From contig NZ_JADEXS020000001.1 in assembly GCF_015207005.2 (NCBI RefSeq), forward strand, positions 1,364,001 through 1,428,000: 64,000 nt of DNA. Direction: 5' to 3'. The notes beneath the pieces were generated by a model that was not told where the DNA came from, made no database searches, and saw only the letters and a list, made by a program, of their open reading frames with translations. This DNA comes from Desmonostoc muscorum LEGE 12446. Its GTDB lineage: Bacteria > Cyanobacteriota > Cyanobacteriia > Cyanobacteriales > Nostocaceae. Numbering within the stretch: position 1 is the stretch's first letter; each line of letters opens with the position of its first letter. Below, in pieces: positions 55,786 to 64,000 of the stretch. Both the position numbers and the translations under genes were made by a program.

Positions 55786-57087
55786 TTAACTCCGTTTATA
55801 AACTAACTCCATGTTCAACTTATCAATCTCCAACTTCAACTTCTCATTCTCTATTCTCAGTTTAGCATTCTCCTCCCTAATCAACTCAACTTCATTCCTC
55901 TTACTCAACGCCTGATTCATTGCCAATTTTCGCATATCGAGCGAGAACCAACGCTGATAAGTTTGCGTGTGAACTTGCACGCTATGACCCAAATTATCCG
56001 CCGCTGCTTTAATTGGGATTCCCAAAATATGCGCTCGAATTGCCCAAGCGTGACGTAAATCATAGGGTTTAAAATCAAATCCAATTTTACGAAACCACCA
56101 ACTAATTCGCTGTGTTAATGCCGTTATTTCTGCATGATTAGTATTATCTTTTTTACTAATTTCCACTGCCAACATCTCTAAATATTTCGGATTTCTCAAA
56201 TCAAATTCCTCAATCCATTGCTTATGTAACGGTAGTGCTTCCCTCTCCCCAGTCTTAGAATCTTTATGAACTTTCCATGTTAAATCTAAATTTTCTGGAC
56301 TTAACCACCAATCAATATCAGGATTAATAAAAAGCTCCCGTGGTCGTAAACCAAAAACTGCTAACATTCCATAAGCCCAGCGCCAAAGCTGCCAGCTATC
56401 TTGAACATTTTGATTAACTTGATTGCCTCTGTTATTTAAATAATCTTCAAATTTGCTAATTCCCTCAGCTATTTCTGCATCGGTGGGTATATTCCGGGAA
56501 TTATTGTCAGGCATCTTGGAATATTTAGATAAATCAATTTCGATTTTGAATGCTTGACAAAATGCAGCGATCGCTCTAGTTGCATTATATTTAGCCCATT
56601 CTTTATCGATTTTTTCAATTGAATTTATCAAATTCTCAGAAGTCGCTAAATCTGTGGGATTAGTGAATCGCTTGGTTCGGGAAAAATAATAAAAAAAAGT
56701 ATGTTCGCTTTTTGTCGTGCGTTTGTGAGTTTTAAAATATTCATCTTCAAATTTTTCGAGTAATTCCCCGATTGTTTGAAAATCTTTTCTAATTGCCTCA
56801 TTGCCTAAATATTTATCATTCCATTCAAAGGTATGCCGTGCAATTAACTTTCCTAATTCATAAGCTTCTTCCTCAGCGGTTTTTAATCCATCTAAGTTGG
56901 CGGGAATATTCAAACTCAGATTGTACTGCTTTCTCCCAGTGCCGTTTTTGTCCTTATCTCCCGGTTTAATTGGTAACGTAGCACGTAATTGCAGACTTCC
57001 ATTCGATTCTCTAATTGTCACTTTTGTTTTTGCAGACTTCAAACGCAGATTTACTGTCTCTAATTCCAATAGTACTTTTGATTTCAT
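55786..57087 (-). CDS. xisA: XisA-type site-specific recombinase of element 2
   Basis: A 433-residue tyrosine-type recombinase. Visible residues are Arg248 (FGLRPREL), Arg345 in PYDLRHAWAIRAH, His368 in NLGHSVQVHT and the likely nucleophile Tyr377 in QTYQRWF. Tyr342 replaces the usual first His, as in other XisA/XisC proteins. It sits about 340 bp from the GGATTACTCCG site at the nifK-proximal end, the same place as xisA in Anabaena, and should excise element 2 during heterocyst development. It is clearly related to the element 1 recombinase but without that protein's N-terminal extension of about 40 residues. Confidence 0.93.
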   Translation of the reverse strand: MKSKVLLELETVNLRLKSAKTKVTIRESNGSLQLRATLPIKPGDKDKNGTGRKQYNLSLNIPANLDGLKTAEEEAYELGKLIARHTFEWNDKYLGNEAIRKDFQTIGELLEKFEDEYFKTHKRTTKSEHTFFYYFSRTKRFTNPTDLATSENLINSIEKIDKEWAKYNATRAIAAFCQAFKIEIDLSKYSKMPDNNSRNIPTDAEIAEGISKFEDYLNNRGNQVNQNVQDSWQLWRWAYGMLAVFGLRPRELFINPDIDWWLSPENLDLTWKVHKDSKTGEREALPLHKQWIEEFDLRNPKYLEMLAVEISKKDNTNHAEITALTQRISWWFRKIGFDFKPYDLRHAWAIRAHILGIPIKAAADNLGHSVQVHTQTYQRWFSLDMRKLAMNQALSKRNEVELIREENAKLRIENEKLKLEIDKLNMELVYKRS

Positions 57088-57423
57088 GTGTTCTCTTTGC
57101 TGCTATGTTTGCAGACTTAAACCAAAATAATTCGTAATTCGTAATTCGTAATTCGTAATTTAGGACTCTTGATTGCAGGTATTTCTGAATTTGAATATGA
57201 GATTTAAAAATCGACTCTTACTCTCTGCGACTCTGCGTCTCTGCGTGAGTAAACTCATATTTTCAATCCGCAACACCTAATTACGAACTACGAATTACGA
57301 ATTACGAATTCTCCTTTAGCCTATATTTAGTCTAAAAATAAATGTGTTCTCAACAAACAATGTTTAATTCTGACATTGCTCATTGCAAACATTAGGCTGT
57401 TGAAAAAAATTAAACCACAAAAA
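57088..57423. other. Right end of element 2 upstream of xisA
   Basis: Contains AATTCGT heptamers at about 57128-57160 and AATTACG heptamers at about 57290-57310, which are complementary to each other. The promoter of the recombinase gene should be here. No gene seen. Confidence 0.6.
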
Positions 57424-57434
57424 GGATTACTCCG

Positions 57435-57574
57435 GTCCTTATCACGGTTATGATGGCTTTGCTATCTTCGCTCGTGATATGGATTTGGCACTCAACAGCC
57501 CAACCTGGGGATTAATTGGCGCTCCCTGGAGCAAAAAAGCTGAAGCTAAAGCCACAGCTAAAGCAACCGCCTAA
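57435..57574 (+). CDS. nifD: NifD, C-terminal piece
   Basis: Encodes the last 46 NifD residues, [35 protein letters not shown] then an alanine/lysine tail and TAA. The first glycine codon is shared with the middle piece across the 11-bp repeat. The three pieces together (902, 461 and 140 bases) make 1503 bases, 500 residues plus stop. On its own this segment has no start and cannot be translated. Confidence 0.96.
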
Positions 57575-57768
57575 AAAAAATGGGAGAGACATAAGTACCT
57601 GGGGCTAAAACCCCAGGAGGGAGTTGGGAATTCAAAATTCAAAATTAAAAATTCAAAATGATGTGTTTTGCATTTTGCATTTTGAGTTTTGAGTCATATT
57701 TCCACTCCCTCTCTCCTCACTGCCGATTCCTTGAATAGTAATAAATTCAGCAAGCTTGGAGATCAGAA
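57575..57768. repeat. nifD-nifK spacer with AATTCAAA repeats
   Basis: Tandem AATTCAAA/TTAAAAATTCAAA units at about 57628-57658 and the partly complementary TTTTGCAT units at about 57664-57690. GCTTGGAGATCAG precedes nifK. Confidence 0.75.
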
Positions 57769-59304
57769 ATGCCTCAGAATCCCGAAAAAATTCAAGACCA
57801 CGTAGAGCTATTTCACCAGCCGGAATACCAAGAATTATTCCAAAATAAGAAGCAATTTGAAAACGGTCACGACCCCGAAGAAGTAAAGCGGGTTTCAGAA
57901 TGGACTAAGGGTTGGGATTACCGCGAAAAGAACTTCGCTCGTGAAGCTCTAACCGTGAACCCTGCTAAAGGTTGCCAACCTTTAGGAGCAATCTTCGCTG
58001 CTGTGGGTTTTGAAGGCACTCTGCCCTTTGTTCAAGGTTCCCAAGGTTGCGTTGCATACTTCCGCACCCACTTAACCCGTCACTACAAAGAACCATTTTC
58101 TGGTGTATCTTCTTCGATGACTGAAGATGCAGCGGTGTTTGGTGGACTGCAAAACATGATTGACGGCTTGGCGAACTCTTACCAACTCTACAAGCCCAAG
58201 ATGATTGCTGTCTGCACCACCTGTATGGCAGAAGTAATTGGTGATGACTTACAAGCTTTCATCAACAACGCTAAGAAAGCTGGTTCAGTTCCTCAAGATT
58301 TCCCAGTTCCTTACGCTCACACCCCCAGCTTTGTTGGTTCCCACATCACTGGTTACGACAACATGATGAAGGGAATTCTTTCTAACCTGACCGCAGGTCA
58401 GAAGAAAGAAACCAGCAATGGTAAGATCAACTTCGTCCCAGGTTTTGACACCTACGTTGGCAACAACCGCGAAATCAAGCGGATTGCTTCTCTGTTTGGC
58501 TTTGACTACACGATTCTAGCTGACAACAGCGACTACTTGGATTCACCCAACACAGGTGAGTTCGATATGTATCCAGGTGGTACAAAGCTGGAAGATGCAG
58601 CAGATTCAATTAATGGTAAAGCTACAGTTTTCTTGCAATCACACTCTACAGTCAAGACTCGTGAGTACATTGAAAAAGAGTGGAAGCAACCAACCGTAGT
58701 TTCCCGTCCTTGGGGTATTAAAGCTACTGATGAGTTCCTGATGAAACTCAGCGAACTATCTGGTAAGCCCATTCCTGAAGAATTGGAAATCGAACGCGGT
58801 CGTGCAGTTGACGCAATGACTGACTCTCACTCATGGATTCACGGCAAGCGCTTCGCTATCTACGGTGAACCTGATTTAGTTTACAGCGTTGTGGGCTTCA
58901 TGCTGGAAATGGGTGCTGAACCAGTGCATATTTTGGTTCACAACAGCAACGAAGTATTTGAAGCAGAAATGAGAGAACTGCTTGCTTCTAGCCCCTTCGG
59001 TCAAAATGCAACCATCTGGCCTGGTAAAGACCTGTGGCACATGCGTTCCTTGTTGTTCACTGAACCCGTAGACTTACTAATCGGTAACACCTACGGTAAG
59101 TACCTGTGGCGCGATACCAAGATTCCCCTCGTGAGAATTGGTTATCCCATTATGGATCGTCACCACTTGCACCGCTACAGCACCATCGGTTACCAAGGTG
59201 TAATCAACTTACTCAACTGGGTTGTAAATACCTTGTTTGAAGAAATCGATCGCAACACCAATATTCCTTCTAAGACCGATATTTCCTACGACTTGATTCG
59301 TTAG
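57769..59304 (+). CDS. nifK: Nitrogenase MoFe protein beta subunit NifK
   Basis: A 511-residue subunit that pairs with NifD and shares the P-cluster. The P-cluster cysteines are seen in NPAKGCQPLGA, GSQGCVAYFRTHL and CTTCMAEVIGDD. The C-terminus (WDRN-type KYLWRDTKIPLVRIGYPIMDRHHLHRYSTIGYQG) is normal. The gene is uninterrupted. Codon use is biased as in nifH. It would be cotranscribed with nifD only after both elements have been removed, unless a separate promoter exists. Confidence 0.97.
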   Translation: MPQNPEKIQDHVELFHQPEYQELFQNKKQFENGHDPEEVKRVSEWTKGWDYREKNFAREALTVNPAKGCQPLGAIFAAVGFEGTLPFVQGSQGCVAYFRTHLTRHYKEPFSGVSSSMTEDAAVFGGLQNMIDGLANSYQLYKPKMIAVCTTCMAEVIGDDLQAFINNAKKAGSVPQDFPVPYAHTPSFVGSHITGYDNMMKGILSNLTAGQKKETSNGKINFVPGFDTYVGNNREIKRIASLFGFDYTILADNSDYLDSPNTGEFDMYPGGTKLEDAADSINGKATVFLQSHSTVKTREYIEKEWKQPTVVSRPWGIKATDEFLMKLSELSGKPIPEELEIERGRAVDAMTDSHSWIHGKRFAIYGEPDLVYSVVGFMLEMGAEPVHILVHNSNEVFEAEMRELLASSPFGQNATIWPGKDLWHMRSLLFTEPVDLLIGNTYGKYLWRDTKIPLVRIGYPIMDRHHLHRYSTIGYQGVINLLNWVVNTLFEEIDRNTNIPSKTDISYDLIR

Positions 59305-59460
59305 GAATTGCGAAACAACGCAAGTTATTAGGAACTAGCGGCTAGGGACTGGGGACTAGGGATTGGGGACTGGGGATTTAATCTTCCCAATACCCAATAC
59401 CCTCTCCCCAGTACCCAATACCCACTCCCAAATTTAGCATTTACCTGAGGCATGTAATCA
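59305..59460. repeat. Heptamer repeats downstream of nifK
   Basis: GGGACTG/GGGATTG units at about 59345-59380 and CCCAATA/CCCAGTA units at about 59388-59425. Confidence 0.85.
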
Positions 59461-59808
59461 ATGGAAACTATCAATCAAACTCACAACCACACTCATACTC
59501 ATCCTCATCCTAATTACCATCCACCTAACTATCAAAAACGCGGGATATTTAATAATATCCTCAATCCTTTACGTAATGTGGTGGATGGGATTCAGGTTAA
59601 AAATAATCGTCTCGCTCATTTAATTTGCCAAATAATTCCTTGCTGTTGTCCTTTTGAACGCCAAATAAAATTATTTGGCCGGTCTTTTGATATCCCACCA
59701 TTGTGTAAACTCAATCCTTTATATGATGAGTTTGTCGGATTGCGTTTTCGTGCTTTGTCTTACCTCGCCGATGTATGTGGAGAGGATGTCACGAAATATA
59801 TTTGTTAG
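59461..59808 (+). CDS. Mo-dependent nitrogenase C-terminal domain protein
   Basis: A 115-residue protein. A histidine-rich N-terminus (QTHNHTHTHPHPNYHPP) leads to a conserved core, NPLRNVVDGIQVKNNRLAHLICQIIPCCCPFERQIKLFGRSFDIPPLCKLNPLYDEFVGLRFRALSYLAD. This is the cyanobacterial Mo-nitrogenase C-terminal domain (PF06967) family, found between nifK and nifE in heterocystous species. The His run and Cys cluster suggest metal binding, but the role is unknown. Confidence 0.88.
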   Translation: METINQTHNHTHTHPHPNYHPPNYQKRGIFNNILNPLRNVVDGIQVKNNRLAHLICQIIPCCCPFERQIKLFGRSFDIPPLCKLNPLYDEFVGLRFRALSYLADVCGEDVTKYIC

Positions 59809-60108
59809 CCAATCCATTTTGGATTTTAGATTTTGGATTTTGGATTGAAAGAAAAATTGCCAGAATTCAGGAGTCAATCCATTTTGGATTTTAGATTTTG
59901 GATTTTGGATTGAAAGAAAAGTTGCCAGAATTCAGAATTCAGGAGTCAGGAGAACATTTGATGAATGAAGATATTAATCATACTAGACTCCTTACAAATT
60001 ATCATTTGTGATTCCCGGTTACTGAATGCTTATTAAAAATCTAAAATCCAAAATCTAAAATCCAAAATCCCAAATTGTCGAAAATTGCCATCCACTAAGA
60101 GAAGAGAG
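59809..60108. repeat. 65-bp tandem duplication upstream of nifE
   Basis: Units at about 59811-59875 and 59876-59943 are nearly identical (AATCCATTTTGGATTTTAGA onwards); the second carries one substitution and an AATTCAG insertion. Each unit contains ATTTTGG heptamers. AAAATCC heptamers follow at about 60035-60075. The nifE promoter may lie here. Confidence 0.85.
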
Positions 60109-61521
60109 ATGAAAAGCACCCAAGGCAAAATTAACGAGCTGCTCAGTGAGTCAGGATGCGAACATAATCAGCAGAAACAATCAGAAAAGAAAAACAAGTC
60201 TTGCACCCAACAGGCACAACCAGGCGCTGCTCAAGGGGGCTGTGCTTTTGATGGGGCGATGATTGCCTTGGTACCGATCGCCGATGCAGCTCATTTAGTC
60301 CACGGACCGATCGCCTGTGCTGGTAATTCCTGGGGCAGTCGTGGTAGTCTCTCTTCTGGGCCTCAACTCTACAAGATGGGCTTTACGACTGACTTGGGTG
60401 AAAATGATGTCATTTTCGGTGGCGAAAAAAAGCTTTACAAAGCGATTCTAGAACTTCATGAACGCTACCAACCAGCGGCGGTGTTTGTCTACGCTACTTG
60501 CGTAACTGCTCTGATTGGCGATGATATTGATGCAGTTTGCAAAGCTGCGGCTGAGAAAATTGGTACTCCTGTAATCCCGGTAATTGCTCCCGGATTCATT
60601 GGCAGTAAAAATCTCGGCAACCGTTTTGGCGGTGAAGCTTTATTGGAATATGTTGTCGGGACAGCAGAACCGGAATACACTACGCCCTATGATATTAACT
60701 TAATAGGCGAGTACAATATCGCCGGGGAAATGTGGGGAGTAACGCCGCTGTTAGAAAAACTAGGCATCCGTATTTTGTCCAAAATTACGGGCGATGCTCG
60801 CTACGATGAAATTCGCTACGCCCACCGTGCCAAGCTCAATGTGATGATCTGTTCACGAGCGCTGCTCAATATGGCGAGAAAGATGGAGGAGCGTTACAAC
60901 ATCCCTTATATTGAAGAGTCTTTCTACGGCATCGATGATATGAATCGTTGTCTGCGAAATATTGCTGCTAAATTAGGCGACGCCGATTTACAAGAACGCA
61001 CAGAAAAGCTGATTGCCGAAGAAACTGCTGCTTTAGATTTAGCACTGGCTCCTTATCGCGCTCGACTCAAAGGCAAGCGTGTTGTATTGTATACTGGCGG
61101 TGTTAAGAGTTGGTCGATTATCTCGGCTGCAAAAGACTTGGGTATTGAGGTGGTTGCTACCAGTACTCGAAAAAGTACTGAGGAAGATAAAGCCAAAATC
61201 AAGAAGTTGCTGGGTAACGATGGCATCATGCTAGAGAAAGGTAACGCCCAGGAATTGTTACAGCTGGTTAGAGATTCTCAAGCAGATATGTTGATTGCTG
61301 GAGGCCGTAATCAATACACCGCCTTGAAAGCCCGGATTCCTTTCTTGGATATTAACCAAGAACGCCACCATCCTTATGCAGGTTATGTGGGGATGATTGA
61401 GATGGCGCGGGAATTGTACGAAGCTCTTTATAGCCCGATTTGGGAGCAAGTACGCAAGCCTGCTCCGTGGGATGAGAACGGGGGGAGTTCTTTCAGTGCG
61501 TCAATGGAGGAGGTAATCTAA
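60109..61521 (+). CDS. nifE: FeMo-cofactor assembly scaffold subunit NifE
   Basis: About 470 residues, started at [12 protein letters not shown] because AAGAGAAGAGAG lies right before it and NifE homologues begin this way. It is homologous to NifD and forms the NifEN complex in which NifB-co matures. Cysteines in [27 protein letters not shown] and [13 protein letters not shown] correspond to P-cluster-like positions. The stop codon is immediately followed by nifN. Confidence 0.96.
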   Translation: MKSTQGKINELLSESGCEHNQQKQSEKKNKSCTQQAQPGAAQGGCAFDGAMIALVPIADAAHLVHGPIACAGNSWGSRGSLSSGPQLYKMGFTTDLGENDVIFGGEKKLYKAILELHERYQPAAVFVYATCVTALIGDDIDAVCKAAAEKIGTPVIPVIAPGFIGSKNLGNRFGGEALLEYVVGTAEPEYTTPYDINLIGEYNIAGEMWGVTPLLEKLGIRILSKITGDARYDEIRYAHRAKLNVMICSRALLNMARKMEERYNIPYIEESFYGIDDMNRCLRNIAAKLGDADLQERTEKLIAEETAALDLALAPYRARLKGKRVVLYTGGVKSWSIISAAKDLGIEVVATSTRKSTEEDKAKIKKLLGNDGIMLEKGNAQELLQLVRDSQADMLIAGGRNQYTALKARIPFLDINQERHHPYAGYVGMIEMARELYEALYSPIWEQVRKPAPWDENGGSSFSASMEEVI

Positions 61522-62859
61522 ATGGCGATCGTTACTCTTTCTAACAAATCACTGACGGTTAATCCTCTTAAGCAAAGCCAAGCTTTGGGCGCATCCTTAG
61601 CTTTTTTGGGATTGAAGGGGACGATGCCTTTATTCCACGGTTCTCAAGGTTGTACTGCTTTCGCTAAAGTTGTGCTGGTGCGGCATTTTCGGGAAGCGAT
61701 TCCCCTGGCTACCACTGCGATGACGGAAGTCACTACAATTTTGGGTGGCGAAGAAAATGTGGAACAGGCAATTCTGACTTTGGTAGAAAAGGCGAAACCA
61801 GAAATTATTGGTTTATGTACCACTGGGTTGACGGAAACTAGAGGAGATGACATCGAGGGTTTTCTCAAGGAAATCCGTCAACGCCATCCAGAATTGAATG
61901 ATTTGGCGATCGTATTTGCTCCGACTCCCGATTTTAAAGGTGCGCTGCAAGATGGTTTTGCGGTTGCTGTCGAAAGCATAGTTAAGGAAATTCCGCGGGC
62001 GGGTGGAATTAAAACTGAACAAGTGACGATTTTGGCGGGTTCTGCTTTTACGCCAGGGGATGTACAGGAAATCAAAGAGATGGTGACGGCTTTTGGCTTG
62101 GTGCCCATCTTTGTACCTGACATCGGCGCCTCTCTCGATGGACACTTGGAAGATAACTATAGTGCGGTTACAGTCAGTGGAACAACCTTAAAACAGCTAC
62201 GAGAAGTTGGTTGTTCTGCTTTCACCTTGGCTTTGGGCGAGAGTATGCGGGGTGCAGCCAAGATTTTGGAAGAGAGATTTGGCACTCCTTACGAGGTGTT
62301 TGGCGAACTGACTGGATTAGAACCAGTAGATGAGTTTCTGCAAGCATTGGCGATTTTGAGTGGTAACAGCGTACCAGAAAAATACCGCCGCCAACGTCGT
62401 CAGTTGCAAGATGCGATGTTGGACACGCACTTTTATTTTGGTGCTAAACGAGTTTCTTTAGCGCTGGAACCCGATTTGTTGTGGACAACAGTACATTTTC
62501 TGCAATCAATGGGAGCGCAGATTCATGCTGTGGTGACAACAACGCGATCGCCTTTACTCGAAAAACTCCCAGTTAAAAGCATTACCATCGGTGATTTGGA
62601 AGACTTTGAGGGTTTAGCAGCTGGTTCAGATTTGCTGATTGGGAACTCAAATGTCGGTGCGATCGCCAAACGCCTTTCGGTTCCTCTTTATCGTCTCGGA
62701 CTGCCCATTTATGACCGCTTAGGTAATGGTCAGTTTACCAAAGTTGGTTACCGAGGCACAATGGAACTTTTATATGGCATGGGCAACCTCTTTTTAGAGG
62801 CAGAAGAAGCCAGAGTTAAGCAGTTACAAGAATTAGGAATTGTGGGTGCGGATTTTTGA
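61522..62859 (+). CDS. nifN: FeMo-cofactor assembly scaffold subunit NifN
   Basis: A 445-residue homologue of NifK and partner of NifE. Motifs include LAFLGLKGTMPLFHGSQGCTAFAKVVLVRHF with the cluster cysteine, CTTGLTETRGDDI, and YDRLGNGQFTKVGYRGTMELLY near the end. nifN starts at the base after the nifE stop with GAGGAGGTAATCTAA overlapping the end of nifE, so expression is coupled. Confidence 0.96.
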   Translation: MAIVTLSNKSLTVNPLKQSQALGASLAFLGLKGTMPLFHGSQGCTAFAKVVLVRHFREAIPLATTAMTEVTTILGGEENVEQAILTLVEKAKPEIIGLCTTGLTETRGDDIEGFLKEIRQRHPELNDLAIVFAPTPDFKGALQDGFAVAVESIVKEIPRAGGIKTEQVTILAGSAFTPGDVQEIKEMVTAFGLVPIFVPDIGASLDGHLEDNYSAVTVSGTTLKQLREVGCSAFTLALGESMRGAAKILEERFGTPYEVFGELTGLEPVDEFLQALAILSGNSVPEKYRRQRRQLQDAMLDTHFYFGAKRVSLALEPDLLWTTVHFLQSMGAQIHAVVTTTRSPLLEKLPVKSITIGDLEDFEGLAAGSDLLIGNSNVGAIAKRLSVPLYRLGLPIYDRLGNGQFTKVGYRGTMELLYGMGNLFLEAEEARVKQLQELGIVGADF

Positions 62860-62997
62860 ACAATAATTCTGAATTCCAATACCAATTCTCTAAAATCAGC
62901 CAACAAATTCAATTCAGAAACCCAGACCATCACTACCTTTCTTAATTACGAATTACGAATTACGAATTACGAATTGGTATTAAAGAGGAGAATTACG
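62860..62997. repeat. Heptamer repeat before nifX
   Basis: AATTACG units at about 62944-62975, then AAAGAGGAGAATTACG, a strong ribosome-binding site for nifX. Confidence 0.85.
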
Positions 62998-63411
62998 ATG
63001 AAAATTGCCTTCACTACGAGTGACCGAGTTCATATTAATGCTCATTTTGGATGGGCAAGATTAATTGATGTTTATGAAATTTCCGATGAGGGCTATCAAT
63101 TTTTAGAAACCCTCAACTTTGAAGGTGACCTCAAAGAAGATGGAAATGAAGATAAAATCACACCCAAACTTGATGCGTTAGTTGATTGTACCATTGTTTA
63201 TGTCACGGCAATTGGTGGCAGCGCTGCGGCTCGGTTAATCAAAAAAGGTGTTACCCCAGTGAAGGCGCGATCGGAAGAAGAAGAAATTAGTGAAGTGCTA
63301 AATAAATTAGTGCAAACCTTGAAAGGTAATCCTCCACCTTGGTTGCGTAAAGCTTTACAGCAAAAACCATCAAACTTTACAGATGAAGTTGGAGACGAAG
63401 CAACAGTATGA
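62998..63411 (+). CDS. nifX: Nitrogenase cofactor carrier NifX
   Basis: About 137 residues from MKIAFTTSDRVHINAHFGWA. This start has an AGAGGAG site and matches the family; a GTG 24 bp upstream is less likely. The fold is the same as the NifB C-terminal domain (compare [16 protein letters not shown] with INAHFGWARLIDVYEI). NifX binds NifB-co or cofactor intermediates between NifB, NifEN and NifDK. It overlaps the next gene by 4 bp. Confidence 0.95.
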   Translation: MKIAFTTSDRVHINAHFGWARLIDVYEISDEGYQFLETLNFEGDLKEDGNEDKITPKLDALVDCTIVYVTAIGGSAAARLIKKGVTPVKARSEEEEISEVLNKLVQTLKGNPPPWLRKALQQKPSNFTDEVGDEATV

Positions 63412-63884
63412 CTATAAATAATAGTGTTAACGGAACCGCTTCCACCGAAGTCTTGAATTCGCCTTTTCTCAAGGTATTAATCAAACAGATTCGGGGTCAA
63501 GATAGCTATGGAATTTACCGTAGTTGGCCGGATGAACTGCTTCTCAAACCTTTTGTTGTTACCAAACAAAAGAAACGGGAAATTTCCGTTGAGGGTGAAG
63601 TTGATCCGGTAACTCAAGCTCGGATTATGGCATTTTTTCGAGCTGTAGCTGCTGGAATTGAACAAGAAACAGGTTTGATTTCTCAAGTTGTAATTGATTT
63701 GAGTCATGAAGGATTTGGCTGGGCGCTGGTTTTTTCTGGTCGTCTTTTGCTAGCTGTCAAAACCTTACGCGATGCTCAAAGATTTGGCTTTGATTCCCTG
63801 GAGAAATTAGCCCAAGAGGGAGAAAGCTACATCCAAAAAGGCATTGATTTGGCGAAGCGGTTCCCGGAAGTCGGGAAATTGTAA
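63408..63884 (+). CDS. NifX-associated protein (DUF269)
   Basis: A 158-residue protein of the DUF269 (NifX-associated) family: FLKVLIKQIRGQDSYGIYRSWPDELLLKPFVVTKQKKREI, TQARIMAFFRAVAAGIEQETGLISQVVIDLSHEGFGWALVFSGRLLLAVKTLRDAQRFGFDSLEKL. It usually follows nifX, as here with a 4-bp ATGA overlap. Its precise role in nitrogen fixation is not established. It is the last nif gene in the window. Confidence 0.93.
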   Translation: MTINNSVNGTASTEVLNSPFLKVLIKQIRGQDSYGIYRSWPDELLLKPFVVTKQKKREISVEGEVDPVTQARIMAFFRAVAAGIEQETGLISQVVIDLSHEGFGWALVFSGRLLLAVKTLRDAQRFGFDSLEKLAQEGESYIQKGIDLAKRFPEVGKL

Positions 63885-64000
63885 CAATTTTAGATTTTGG
63901 ATTATACCAATTGACGATTTGTAGAGACGCGATTCATCGCGTCTTGACCCAAGGATGTGTTGCGAACGTAGTTTTATCTCACGCAGAGGCGCAGAGGCGC
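63885..64000. other. Downstream of the nif genes
   Basis: Contains a hairpin GAGACGCGATTCATCGCGTCTTG at about 63923-63945 (GACGCGAT pairs with ATCGCGTC), a likely terminator or dispersed repeat, and the start of an AGAGGCGC-type repeat at the window edge. Confidence 0.6.

Larger units (their letters stand above)
36400..57434. mobile_element. nifD element 2: XisA-type element of about 21.0 kb
   Basis: Bounded by direct repeats GGATTACTCCG at 36400-36410 and 57424-57434, the same 11-bp core known for the nifD element of Anabaena PCC 7120. Deleting 21,024 bp rejoins nifD as [11 protein letters not shown]. The recombinase gene lies at the right end. It is about twice the size of the 11-kb Anabaena element and contains three IS insertions or remnants, many pseudogenes, xisHI and tRNA genes. 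Confidence 0.95.

Overview
The window comes from a heterocyst-forming cyanobacterium of the Nostoc type. The evidence is a complete conventional nif cluster, very frequent HIP1 octamers (GCGATCGC), many short tandemly repeated heptamers between genes (AATTCGT, AACTCCT, GGGACTG), and a nifD split by elements that carry XisA-type recombinases. A glbN globin gene between nifU and nifH, as known from Nostoc commune, and a treZ-treY-treH trehalose cluster point to a terrestrial, desiccation-exposed Nostoc. The genus is an inference.

Bases 1-20500 are a general chromosomal flank. In order it holds the C-terminal part of a WD40 protein, a 21-bp tandem repeat, a small antitoxin-like gene, a DCC-family protein, treZ-treY-treH, a minus-strand run of small genes including hicA-hicB, a NACHT ATPase with 12 HEAT-like repeats, a serine/threonine kinase-TPR gene split by an IS630-type element, and a Uma2 nuclease. 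About 1.4 kb without a clear gene follows, ending at nifB.

Bases 20500-63900 are the nif cluster on the plus strand: nifB, fdxN, nifS, nifU, glbN, nifH, nifD, nifK, a Mo-nitrogenase C-terminal-domain gene, nifE, nifN, nifX and a DUF269 gene. nifD is in three pieces. Element 1 (about 8.1 kb, 27862-35949) is bounded by the 10-bp direct repeat GTATACCCTG. Element 2 (about 21.0 kb, 36400-57434) is bounded by GGATTACTCCG, the known core of the XisA-type nifD element. Removing one repeat copy and the DNA between each pair restores a 500-residue NifD exactly in frame.

The two recombinases are related to each other. Each lies at the outer end of its element and is transcribed inward. Element 1 carries plasmid- and phage-like cargo: a ribbon-helix-helix-like protein with a coiled-coil tail out of frame, a GIY-YIG-like nuclease, two KilA-N genes, Uma2, a long palindrome and tandem repeats. 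Element 2 carries PIN-domain fragments, an IS-split HEPN/zinc-ribbon gene, xisH-xisI, a histidine kinase, an RTX-like repeat protein, two tRNA genes that encode CCA, an IS-split slipin gene and several decayed genes. In heterocysts both elements would have to leave before NifD can be made. In vegetative cells only a truncated NifD lacking the FeMo-cofactor histidine could be made.
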